From: Brevibacterium picturae
Lineage (GTDB): Bacteria; Actinomycetota; Actinomycetes; Actinomycetales; Brevibacteriaceae
DNA length: 20,941 nucleotides
Assembly (NCBI RefSeq): GCF_030453725.1
Contig: NZ_JAKDJU010000043.1
Span: 1 to 20,941 of the forward strand
Direction of reading: 5' to 3'
This document shows positions 1 through 6,741 of the stretch, piece by piece. Made by a program: the position numbers and the translations under genes. How positions within the stretch are numbered: the first letter of the stretch is position 1; each line of letters begins with the position of its first letter. The notes beneath the pieces are model-generated. The model made no database searches, was not told where the DNA came from, and saw nothing but the letters and a program-made list of their open reading frames with translations.

Positions 1-1026
1 GACGAAGTGCAGCAGCACGTCCGGTCCGAGTTGAGACATCGCCGGCTCGGCGGTTTCGTCCGGAATCAGGCTGGCGGCATCGCTGAGCGTCGAGGTGTTC
101 AGGCCGGACAAGCTCGAAAGCCCGGAGCCCACGAGCAGTGGAGCCTGGTAGCAGAAGACCTCATCGACGACTCCCGCGGTGAAGAAGGCACCGAGCACGC
201 TGGGCCCGCCCTCGACGAGGATGTGGCGCATGCCCCGGGCGTGCAGTTCGCCCAGCGCGGCGGTGATGTCGCGCGTGCGCAGATGGACGGTGTCGGGATT
301 GAGCGCCAGGAACGATTCCGGCGGCAGGGACGTCAACCCGAGCACGACGGGCACCGGCTGAGTCTCCAACGGCTGCCCGCCGGGACCCCTGGCATTGAGT
401 CGCGGATCGTCGGCGAGGACGGTGCCGGTTCCGACGAGAATCCCGTCGACCCGGGACCGGAACTGATGCGCATGCTCTCGCGATGTCGCCGAGGTGATCC
501 ACTGGCTGGTCCCGTCGGCCGCGGCGACCTTGCCGTCGAGGCTCTGCGCGATCTTCGCAGTCACGAACGGACGTTCGGCGGCAACGGCACGCCGCCACCG
601 GGCATTGAGAGCCAGCGACTCGTCGTGGCCCAAGCCCGAACGGACCCGAACCCCCGCCTCGGCGAGGGTGGCGCCGCCCCCGGTAGCGGCATCGTTGGAA
701 TCGGCCGATGCGAAGACGACCTCGAGGATGCCGGCGTCGATGATCGCCTGGGTGCACGGGCCGGTCCGGCCGACGTGATTGCACGGTTCCAGGGTCACGA
801 ACAGCGTGGAGGCAGCGAGATCGACGCCGAGGTCGATGGCCGTGGTGATGACGTCCACCTCGGCGTGGGGGCTGCCCGCACCTGCATGGTGGCCGACGAC
901 GACCTGCGATTCCCGCGTCAGGATCGCGGCTCCCACCAGCGGATTCGCGCCTCGGTGACCGCTGCGCGCCGCCTGCAGGGCAGCGGACATCGCGGTCGTT
1001 TCGAGATCGGTGAACCCCGCGTGCAT
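1..1026 (-). CDS. ribD: Bifunctional riboflavin biosynthesis protein RibD (deaminase/reductase), 3' end cut
   Basis: Cytoplasmic enzyme of riboflavin synthesis: it deaminates the pyrimidine product of GTP cyclohydrolase II and then reduces its ribose side chain with NADPH. The 342 codons present open with the deaminase domain: ANPLVGA (27-33), zinc ligand and catalytic pair HAE (54-56), and the zinc motif PCNHVGRTGPC (81-91). The reductase domain follows, with KIAQSLDGKVA, SQWITS, VGTGTVLADDP and VEGGPSVLGAFF. The last visible residues, GPDVLLHFV, match the usual extreme C-terminus, so probably only a few residues and the stop codon lie beyond the left edge. The ATG at 1026 has GGGAGG seven bases upstream, inside the terminator hairpin. 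Further rib genes probably follow off-window. Identification is firm; the partner genes are inferred. Confidence 0.95.
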   Translation of the reverse strand, partial: MHAGFTDLETTAMSAALQAARSGHRGANPLVGAAILTRESQVVVGHHAGAGSPHAEVDVITTAIDLGVDLAASTLFVTLEPCNHVGRTGPCTQAIIDAGILEVVFASADSNDAATGGGATLAEAGVRVRSGLGHDESLALNARWRRAVAAERPFVTAKIAQSLDGKVAAADGTSQWITSATSREHAHQFRSRVDGILVGTGTVLADDPRLNARGPGGQPLETQPVPVVLGLTSLPPESFLALNPDTVHLRTRDITAALGELHARGMRHILVEGGPSVLGAFFTAGVVDEVFCYQAPLLVGSGLSSLSGLNTSTLSDAASLIPDETAEPAMSQLGPDVLLHFV

Positions 1027-1027
1027 G

Positions 1028-1056
1028 AAAAAACCTCCCGTGCCGATGCCGGGAGG
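1028..1056 (-). terminator. Riboswitch expression platform: intrinsic terminator containing the ribD Shine-Dalgarno
   Basis: Read on the minus strand, CCTCCCG (1056-1050) pairs perfectly with CGGGAGG (1040-1034) across a 9-nt loop and is followed by six T (1033-1028), a textbook intrinsic terminator. The 3' arm GGGAGG lies seven bases before the ribD ATG and is the only good ribosome binding site. Forming the hairpin would therefore stop transcription and also hide the site. A competing partner for the 5' arm exists upstream: GGGAGG at 1154-1149, at the 3' end of the FMN aptamer, can pair with CCTCCC. The switching mechanism is inferred from these complementarities. Confidence 0.88.
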
Positions 1057-1142
1057 GAGAATATTGCGGGTGCAACTATCAGGGCGTGCGATCATGTGCG
1101 CCGGTGCACTGGAATGCACCGAATCACAGCGACCGCGGTCGC

Positions 1143-1267
1143 CATGCTCCTCCCATCCAGACTCTGACTGTCGGTTTCGGAATTTCACCGAATCAGCTGC
1201 CTGCACGAATGCAGTCAGGTCGCGGACTATCACCGCCGGTACGGATTTTCACCGTCCCCGGAACATG
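1143..1267 (-). promoter_or_regulatory. FMN riboswitch (RFN element) controlling ribD
   Basis: The minus strand shows the conserved RFN blocks in order: GGGGACGGTGAAAATCCG, ACCGGCGGTGATAGTCCGCG, a variable hairpin with GCAG, then GATTCGGTGAAATTCCG, AAACCGACAGT and TCTGGATGGGAGGAG. The closing helix P1 is CATGTTCC (1267-1260) with GGAGCATG (1150-1143), one G-U pair. FMN binding should stabilise P1, occupy part of GGGAGG (1154-1149) and release the downstream terminator arm, lowering ribD expression when FMN is plentiful. Between aptamer and terminator lie two more perfect inverted repeats: a 14-nt palindrome at 1129-1142 and a 7-bp stem with 6-nt loop at 1102-1121. Confidence 0.95.
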
Positions 1268-1274
1268 TGAAAAC

Positions 1275-1280
1275 AGACTA
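1275..1280 (-). promoter_or_regulatory. Probable -10 box of the ribD promoter
   Basis: TAGTCT on the minus strand lies about seven bases before the outer base of riboswitch helix P1 (1267), so transcription from it would start right at the aptamer. No convincing -35 box is visible at the usual distance. The call rests on the -10 match and its position only. A short palindrome, TGACG-TC-CGTCA on the plus strand (1305-1316), sits further upstream with no assigned role. Confidence 0.45.
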
Positions 1281-1428
1281 GCACGACCCTCGCCGAGGCG
1301 GCCATGACGTCCGTCACATGAGATCGGCAGGTGCCCTGCCGTGGTGTCGCCGGGCGGGAGGCATCCTGTCGCGGGTGGACTCAAGTGGGGCGGGTGCACT
1401 GGAGGGGTTCCGCGAGGTAGGCGGGTGC

Positions 1429-1466
1429 TTGCGGTTTTGCATAACCAAGGTATATAACTGGGTTAT
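1429..1466 (+). promoter_or_regulatory. marR promoter overlapped by a 26-bp palindromic operator
   Basis: A -35 box TTGCGG (1429-1434), an 18-bp spacer and a -10 box TATAAC (1453-1458) predict transcription starting at about 1465, which is the A of the marR start codon. The transcript would be leaderless, and no Shine-Dalgarno is seen. A near-perfect palindrome runs 1441-1466, with outer arms ATAACC and GGTTAT and 11 of 13 positions symmetrical. It covers the -10 box and the start codon. This is what is expected for MarR autorepression, although binding by this protein is inferred from position and symmetry. Confidence 0.75.
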
Positions 1467-1941
1467 GGATGATGTGGATTCAGCGGAGCTCGTCACTGGC
1501 CTTGTCGTCGTCTCTTCGCGCCTGACCAGGGCGCTGAGGCGAGTGATCGGCAATGAAAGTGAACTTGTCACATTGCGTGCGCTCGGCGTGGTCGAGCAGT
1601 ACCAGCCGGTGCGAGTCGGGCATTTCGCTCAGGGCTATCTGTGTTCTCAGCCGGCTGCGACGAAGGTTCTCGCCAGGCTCGAGGAAGCCGGATACGTCCT
1701 CCGTGAAGCCAGTGCGACCGACCGGAGGGCGTCACAGTTCTCACTGACCGATGCAGGCCGCGCGAGGCTGGCCGAGAATCGCTCCATTTTGGCTGAACGG
1801 ATGGAGCCCTACTTCGAAGCTCTGACTCCCGAGGACCGTCTGAGCGTCCATCGTGCACTGGGCCTGGTTTCGCAGTATCTGCAGGATCAGCATCCGGTCG
1901 ACGCCGAGGAGGTCCAGCAGGACGAGGCGCAGGCCGGCTGA
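1465..1941 (+). CDS. MarR-family transcriptional regulator
   Basis: A 158-residue winged-helix repressor of the MarR family, which acts as a dimer and usually loses DNA binding when it meets phenolic or drug-like ligands. The recognition region is near residues 50-72 (VRVGHFAQGYLCSQPAATKV), and the wing at about 86-98 carries the typical DRRAS...LTDAG pattern. Helices at both ends would form the dimer interface. The frame stays open upstream to 1318, but the ATG at 1465 fits the family length and the leaderless promoter. An MFS pump gene begins 99 bp downstream on the same strand, the common marR-efflux arrangement, so it is the probable target along with the gene itself. Confidence 0.9.
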   Translation: MDDVDSAELVTGLVVVSSRLTRALRRVIGNESELVTLRALGVVEQYQPVRVGHFAQGYLCSQPAATKVLARLEEAGYVLREASATDRRASQFSLTDAGRARLAENRSILAERMEPYFEALTPEDRLSVHRALGLVSQYLQDQHPVDAEEVQQDEAQAG

Positions 1942-2040
1942 CGGCGGCCAGCCTCGGCGGCAATCACATCGACGCAACGAATCACGACATATCGACGAAC
2001 ACATCACAACATCTCGATGAAAGGGTGCGCAGGAACAGCA

Positions 2041-3351
2041 ATGAGCGTGTCACCAGGGAACGAAGCACAAAATGACGGGGAGGGCGCGGAAGCATCTATT
2101 CTGCGTCAGCCACGAGCGGTATGGGCGGTCGCGTTCGCCGCGGTCATCGCGTTCATGGGCATCGGGCTGGTTGACCCGATTCTGCCCGCGATCTCCGCCG
2201 AGCTCAACGCTTCGCCGTCGGAATCGATGCTGCTCTTCACCAGCTACCTGTTCATCACCGGCGGCATGATGTTCTTCACGAGTTTCGTGTCCTCGCGGAT
2301 CGGTGCGAAGACGACCCTGCTCATCGGCCTCGTCCTCATCGTTGCGTTCTCCGCCCTGGCCGGATTCTCCGGAAGCGTCGATCAGATCATCGGCTTCCGC
2401 GCCGGCTGGGGGCTGGGCAACGCCCTCTTCATCTCCACCGCGCTCTCGACCATCGTCGGTGCTGCCTCCGGTGGCGCGGACAAAGCGATCATCCTCTACG
2501 AGGCGGCCTTGGGAATCGGCATTGCGACCGGTCCGCTGCTCGGCGGTCTGCTGGGCGGAATCTCCTGGCGCGGACCGTTCTTCGGCACCGCCGTCCTCAT
2601 GGCCATCGGCTTCATCGCCATTGTGATCCTCCTGCCGGGAGGGAAGTCCGATGCCGGCGGCGCCACGACCTCACCTGAGCCGATCAAGCTCAGCGCCACC
2701 TTCCGTGCTCTCGCCCGTCCCGGCATCTGCGTTCTGGGCATTGCGGCGCTGCTGTACAACTTCGGATTCTTCATCCTCCTGGCCTATAGCCCTTTCCCCG
2801 TCGAAGCGGCCGCCGAGAAGATGGGCATCGAGAACTTCGGCGCCATGGGCCTCGGCTATGTCTTCTTCGGCTGGGGCATGTGCGTGGCGATCACCTCGGT
2901 CTTTGGTGCACCGATCCTGACGAAGCGCATGGGTCGTCGCCGCAGCCTCGTCGTTGCACTGACGGGACTTGCTGTGCTGCTGGCCGTGATGGGATTCCTT
3001 GTCGAATCATTCGTCGGCATCATCGTCTGCGTGATCGCCGCCGGACTGATTCTGGGCGTGCTCAACACCGTCTTCACCGAATCGGCGATGGAGGCCACCG
3101 ACCTGCCTCGACCCGTCGCCTCGGGCACGTACTCGGGCGTGCGCTTCATCGGCGGAGCCGTGGCTCCGATCGTCGCGGGAGCCGTGTCCGAATCGATCAG
3201 CACCGGTGCGCCGTACTTCTTCGGTGCCGCGTCGGTGCTCCTGTCCGTCGTAGTGATCGCGATCGGCTGGAAGGCACTGCGCCGAGTCGACGGCCATATT
3301 GACGAGTCCCCGGTCGACGAGGCCTACGCCCTCACCGGGGGAGATGCGTGA
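2041..3351 (+). CDS. MFS drug:proton antiporter, DHA1 type
   Basis: A 436-residue inner-membrane transporter with about 12 transmembrane helices in two halves, expected to export a drug or toxic metabolite in exchange for protons. Helix 1 holds the D1-type pattern GLVDPILPAIS (D45). Helix 5 holds the antiporter motif C, ALGIGIATGPLLGG (about 156-169), followed by SWRGPFF. I chose the ATG at 2041 over the in-frame ATG at 2017: 2041 has AGGA six bases upstream, while 2017 has no binding site. The 99-bp gap after marR holds loosely repeated ATCAC/ATCGACG blocks and no clear terminator, so cotranscription is likely. The substrate cannot be told from sequence. Confidence 0.9.
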   Translation: MSVSPGNEAQNDGEGAEASILRQPRAVWAVAFAAVIAFMGIGLVDPILPAISAELNASPSESMLLFTSYLFITGGMMFFTSFVSSRIGAKTTLLIGLVLIVAFSALAGFSGSVDQIIGFRAGWGLGNALFISTALSTIVGAASGGADKAIILYEAALGIGIATGPLLGGLLGGISWRGPFFGTAVLMAIGFIAIVILLPGGKSDAGGATTSPEPIKLSATFRALARPGICVLGIAALLYNFGFFILLAYSPFPVEAAAEKMGIENFGAMGLGYVFFGWGMCVAITSVFGAPILTKRMGRRRSLVVALTGLAVLLAVMGFLVESFVGIIVCVIAAGLILGVLNTVFTESAMEATDLPRPVASGTYSGVRFIGGAVAPIVAGAVSESISTGAPYFFGAASVLLSVVVIAIGWKALRRVDGHIDESPVDEAYALTGGDA

Positions 3352-3372
3352 GGTTCTCGCTCCGGTCTTCGC

Positions 3373-4872
3373 TCAGCTCCGCAGACGCCTCCGGGAGGCG
3401 GCGATCATCAGCAGAATCAGCACGAGCGATCCGACCATCCACCACGGGTTGACCAGTGACGCGGTGACGAAGATGGCGGTGGCGACAGGCCCGTACCCCA
3501 CGGCCTCGAACTGCCAAGCGAGGATCATCAGAACCGAGATGTCCCCGGCCGGCGTCGGAATCGGGGTCGTCATCTGCGGCGGCAGCGGGCCCTTGGTCGC
3601 GGAGTGGATCCGAGCCAAAGCGATCTGAATCAGTCCCAGGACGATGGCCCCGCCGAGGCTGGGGCCCAGGAACCCGACATCGCCGTTCACGAGGTACCCC
3701 AGAACTGCAGTCAACGGCAGGCTGAGGAACAACATGAGCAGGATGTAGGCGGCACCTGTCCGTACCAGCAGCGCGCCTGCGCTCAGCCGGAACAGTGCCA
3801 CTGAGCCGGCGGTCTCGACCGCGAACTCGACGCTTTCTACAAAGGACCCGAAGCCCCAGTAGATGGCCGAGAGCGCTGCAGCGAGGACGACCCCGATGAT
3901 CACAAGATCAGCCCGGGAGGTGTCGATCAGCTGGGCCAGCGAGATCCCGTAACCGAGGAGCAGCGCGCCGACGGCGATGAGGAAGACACCGAGGTACGCC
4001 CTCTGACGTGTTCTCCAGGCGGCCAGCCACAGCCCCCACGGTGTGCGCGGGATCGAGGCGGATAATCGTCGTGGGAGCACCCGCGTGCTCCGACCGTAGC
4101 TGGGGGCGGGCCGATGTTCACGGCTCGCCGCACTCCAGTCACCGGTCTTGGTCAAGGTGGAAGACGCCTCGGCGAGCGCGGAGTGTTTGAGCACGGTCTC
4201 CGTGCGCAACCGTCCGAGGCAGAACGGAACCAGCCACGGAGTCGCGACCACGAGCACGCCGAGCTCGAGAATCACCGCGCTCGAGAACACATCGTAGTTG
4301 ACCGACAGGACGCTCGTGACGCTGAGGACGACCGCGTACCCGGTGGTGAGGAATGGGACCTTTGTCTGCCCCAGAAGGCGAGCGTTGGACACGGCCACAC
4401 CGAGTGCGAAACCGGCGATGCCCATCCAGACGACAGTGCTCACCGGCCAGTGCATTGCAATGGAACCGGCGATGCCGAGGATCAGACCCAGGAGAGCCAA
4501 TGCCAATGTCGAGGAGAGAAGAGCCCTCAGCGCGATCGGGCCCAGGGACTTCCATCGTGATTGCGGAGACTGCAGTCGCACCATGGCTTCGAAGCGGCCC
4601 GGTGCGATCGGTCCGCGGATCCCGCCGACGACGATTGCCACCAGGGTGGCGAATCCGAAGATGAAGATGATCCAGTTCGTCGCCTGCGGTGCGGCCAGGG
4701 CAGGAGCGATGAGCGGATGCGTGATCACCACGACCAAGACGTTGACGAGCATCGGGGCGAGGAAGATCGTCAGCAGCGCGATGACGTAGACGGCCATCGT
4801 CGTCGACCCGAAGGCTCGCCCGATTCCCGCGTGGCGGGACCTGACGAAGGCCCCAGCGCCGCTGCCGCTCAC
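3373..4872 (-). CDS. Polytopic membrane protein, partner of adjacent ABC ATPase
   Basis: A 499-residue membrane protein with roughly 12 hydrophobic segments in two blocks (about 28-217 and 291-492), separated by a hydrophilic, Arg-rich loop (about 222-290). It starts with GTG at 4872, and that codon overlaps the stop of the upstream ATPase gene as GTGA, so the two should be translationally coupled and form one transporter. The two-block layout suggests a full-length exporter permease in one chain. I do not recognise a characterised family, and no substrate-defining motif is visible. The gene ends 21 bp from the stop of the convergent MFS gene. Confidence 0.7.
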   Translation of the reverse strand: MSGSGAGAFVRSRHAGIGRAFGSTTMAVYVIALLTIFLAPMLVNVLVVVITHPLIAPALAAPQATNWIIFIFGFATLVAIVVGGIRGPIAPGRFEAMVRLQSPQSRWKSLGPIALRALLSSTLALALLGLILGIAGSIAMHWPVSTVVWMGIAGFALGVAVSNARLLGQTKVPFLTTGYAVVLSVTSVLSVNYDVFSSAVILELGVLVVATPWLVPFCLGRLRTETVLKHSALAEASSTLTKTGDWSAASREHRPAPSYGRSTRVLPRRLSASIPRTPWGLWLAAWRTRQRAYLGVFLIAVGALLLGYGISLAQLIDTSRADLVIIGVVLAAALSAIYWGFGSFVESVEFAVETAGSVALFRLSAGALLVRTGAAYILLMLFLSLPLTAVLGYLVNGDVGFLGPSLGGAIVLGLIQIALARIHSATKGPLPPQMTTPIPTPAGDISVLMILAWQFEAVGYGPVATAIFVTASLVNPWWMVGSLVLILLMIAASRRRLRS

Positions 4873-5582
4873 GAGAGTCCGGTCGCATCGCGTGTGAGGT
4901 GGAGATATTCCTCGCCGAGGAGGTCGATGACCTGCTGAGAGTGGCTGGCCAGGACCAGCGAGGTGCCGTTCTGGGAGCGTTTCTCAAGAACGGTGATGAG
5001 GAGATCGAGTCGTGTGGAGTCGAGGCGCTGTTCGGGCTCGTCGAAGACGAGCAGCTGCGCAGGCCGGACGAGGACCATCGCCAGCTGCATGAGCTGAGTC
5101 TGGCCCGAGGAGAGTTCGTGGGCGAATCGTTCGGCGAGGAAGCCGATCTCGAGTTCCTCGAGTTGACGCAGCGCCGCCGCGTGCGGATCGGGCAGTGACC
5201 AGCTCATGGCGATGGCCTCGAGGTGCTCGGACACGGTAAGTTCTCGACTGATGGGTGCCCGGCCGATGAGCCCGGTGACGGCGGTACGGAATTCCGACTT
5301 TCGGTCGTCGGGTGCCAGCCCGCAGACGGTCACCGTTCCCTGTGTCGGTGACAGGAGTCCGGTGAGGGCGGACAGCAAGGTCGTCTTCCCACTCCCGTTG
5401 TCGCCGCCGATGACCAGATTGTGCCCGATTTCCAACGAGATGTCCGTCGGTGGCAGCAGGGTGAAGTCGCCCGTGGAGACGCCGAGTCCGTTAGCTCTGA
5501 TGGCCGATCCGGCATCTGCGGCCAGCGCCTGCGAGTCTGTCGGGCCCGAATCCCTTCGGCTGGATCCGGTCGATCGGTTCAT
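4869..5582 (-). CDS. ABC transporter ATP-binding protein
   Basis: A 237-residue soluble ATPase subunit. It shows Walker A GGDNGSGKTT (59-68), signature LSSGQ (157-161), Walker B LLVFDEP (177-183) and H-loop histidine in ASHS (H214). The loop after Walker B reads EQRLD instead of the common TSGLD, and no glutamine is obvious in the Q-loop region (LIGRAPISREL). The first 28 or so residues are polar and probably disordered. I chose the ATG at 5582 because GAAGGA lies seven bases upstream; the frame extends 17 codons further without a better site. It is coupled to the membrane protein downstream by a 4-nt overlap. The 238 bp up to the divergent DUF805 gene shows only a weak possible promoter (TTGAGA at 5646-5641, TACGCT at 5621-5616, spacer 19). 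Confidence 0.9.
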   Translation of the reverse strand: MNRSTGSSRRDSGPTDSQALAADAGSAIRANGLGVSTGDFTLLPPTDISLEIGHNLVIGGDNGSGKTTLLSALTGLLSPTQGTVTVCGLAPDDRKSEFRTAVTGLIGRAPISRELTVSEHLEAIAMSWSLPDPHAAALRQLEELEIGFLAERFAHELSSGQTQLMQLAMVLVRPAQLLVFDEPEQRLDSTRLDLLITVLEKRSQNGTSLVLASHSQQVIDLLGEEYLHLTRDATGLS

Positions 5583-5820
5583 GGGATGGTCCTTCGCTGA
5601 TGAGACTGCGTGTCCAGCGTACTCGACAGGCAAGCGTGGGTCTCAAGGGACCGGCCTGGTCAGAGAGGTGATGCGGGCCGACCTGGTGTGCACGGCTTCC
5701 CGTTCCAGATCTGCAACGAAGCCGATACGGGAATCTCGGCTGTTGTGTAGCACAATTGGTATCGCACTTGATTGCACCACTTCATTGCACAGCGAATCTA
5801 TTCCTAACACGAAGGTCATC

Positions 5821-6405
5821 ATGTCCTACGATGCGAACAGCGCCTACAACGCGAACAATGCCTATCCTTCAGGTCCCGGGACTCCCGGCCCTTCGGCGAT
5901 GGGCCCTTCGGCGATGGGCCCTGACGGTCAGATCCGCGGAGCTTCCAGCCCCGAAGACCTCTCCCTTCCGCTCTACGGCGCATCATTCGGCCAAGCCGTC
6001 AAGCGTTTCTTCAAGAAGTACGCCACCTTCTCGGGGCGCGCCTCACGCAGCGAATACTGGTGGGTGTATCTCTTTCGTTTCCTGGTTCAGCTCATTCCGA
6101 TGATTCTCGTCATCATCGGTTCCGTTCTGGTCAGTGGTCCGGCTCTCGCCGATCCGTATGCAACGACACCACCTGAGCCTTCCGGGCCGGGCCTGGCGCT
6201 GCTCCTGATCGGAGGCATCCTGTCCGTTCTCCTCGGGTTGGCAATGATCATTCCCACGCTTGCGGTGGCATGGCGTCGTCTGCACGATGCGAATCTCGCC
6301 GGACCGTTCTGGTTCCTCAGCCTCATTCCGAGTGTCGGCTCGATCATTGTGATCGTGCTGACCATCCTGCCTCCCAAGCCGGAGGGTCAGCGCTTCGACG
6401 TGTGA
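5821..6405 (+). CDS. DUF805 family membrane protein
   Basis: A 194-residue membrane protein of the DUF805 family, whose function is not established. The hallmarks are SGRASRSEYWW (71-81) before the first membrane helix and WRRLHDANLAGPFWF (151-165) between the second and third helices; segments lie near 82-106, 124-148 and 162-184. The N-terminal 50 residues are a low-complexity Asn/Tyr/Gly/Pro tail with a tandem PSAMG repeat, encoded by two exact copies of a 15-bp unit around 5888-5920. The ATG at 5821 has GAAGG about six bases upstream; the open frame to the left is not supported. It stands alone, divergent from the ABC pair. Confidence 0.9.
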   Translation: MSYDANSAYNANNAYPSGPGTPGPSAMGPSAMGPDGQIRGASSPEDLSLPLYGASFGQAVKRFFKKYATFSGRASRSEYWWVYLFRFLVQLIPMILVIIGSVLVSGPALADPYATTPPEPSGPGLALLLIGGILSVLLGLAMIIPTLAVAWRRLHDANLAGPFWFLSLIPSVGSIIVIVLTILPPKPEGQRFDV

Positions 6406-6728
6406 TCGTCGCAGCGTGACCGCCTGAGCGGGATATCACTGGAGGATCCGCGTCTCGAGCAGACGAGCAGACGTGAAGCTGTCGCATGCATACCCTGCAT
6501 GCGGCAGCTTCATGCTGTGGCACGGGTTCTAGTGCAACACGGTCGCTGCTGGTTCATGCACCCCGCGGCGCAGGGCACCGCTGCTGCCAACTCATACAGT
6601 TCGTTTCGCACGACGCCCCGGGGCAGACACCCCCTACCGCTGCAACTGTAGGAGGTATGACTCGCGGGGCGCTGTGTTGAGAATCCGAGGCTTCCATCAG
6701 CACCAGGCGGTGTCTCCGCCGGGCACCG
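6406..6728. other. Gene-free interval between DUF805 gene and TRAP operon
   Basis: No convincing coding region is present in these 323 bp. Apart from the 19-bp hairpin at 6472-6514, there is a nested set of inverted repeats: CAACAC/GTGTTG (6535-6540 with 6674-6679), CCCCGCG/CGCGGGG (6561-6567 with 6663-6669) and TACAGTT/AACTGTA (6595-6601 with 6644-6650), enclosing the 10-nt palindrome GCCCCGGGGC (6615-6624). Whether this is a structured RNA is unknown; single 7-bp matches are expected by chance in a stretch of this size. Confidence 0.4.
6472..6514 (+). terminator. 19-bp hairpin downstream of the DUF805 gene
   Basis: The segment 6472-6490 pairs with 6496-6514 over 19 positions, 17 Watson-Crick and two G-U, around the 5-nt loop TACCC. 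Both wobble positions would be A-C mismatches in minus-strand RNA, so the structure favours plus-strand transcripts. It lies 66 bases after the DUF805 stop codon and has no T-run. It could be a U-less terminator or a 3'-end stabiliser for that transcript. The function is inferred. Confidence 0.55.
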
Positions 6729-6741
6729 TCAGGCGGCGGAG
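6714..6741 (-). terminator. Weak hairpin at the end of the TRAP operon
   Basis: CTCCGCC (6714-6720) and GGCGGAG (6735-6741) form a perfect 7-bp inverted repeat around a 14-nt loop, spanning the dctM stop codon (6731-6729). There is no T-run. It is the only candidate transcription end for the operon that I can see near the last gene. Confidence 0.3.

Noticed and set aside
7..1167. Long open frames on the plus strand across ribD and its riboswitch
   Set aside because: Antisense to ribD, which shows full family motifs; the plus-strand translation is Arg/Gly-rich without recognisable domains and runs through the riboswitch.
1289..1299. CCTCGCCGAGG, seen again at 4910 and 19691, as a dispersed repeat element
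   Set aside because: An 11-nt palindromic string common in GC-rich codons (Leu-Ala-Glu); one copy lies inside a gene and the flanks differ.
6486..6680. Small open frame in the gene-free interval, and an ATG at 6657 after AGGAGG
   Set aside because: The longer frame starts inside the hairpin and has no domain; the AGGAGG lies one base from its ATG and that frame encodes only seven residues.
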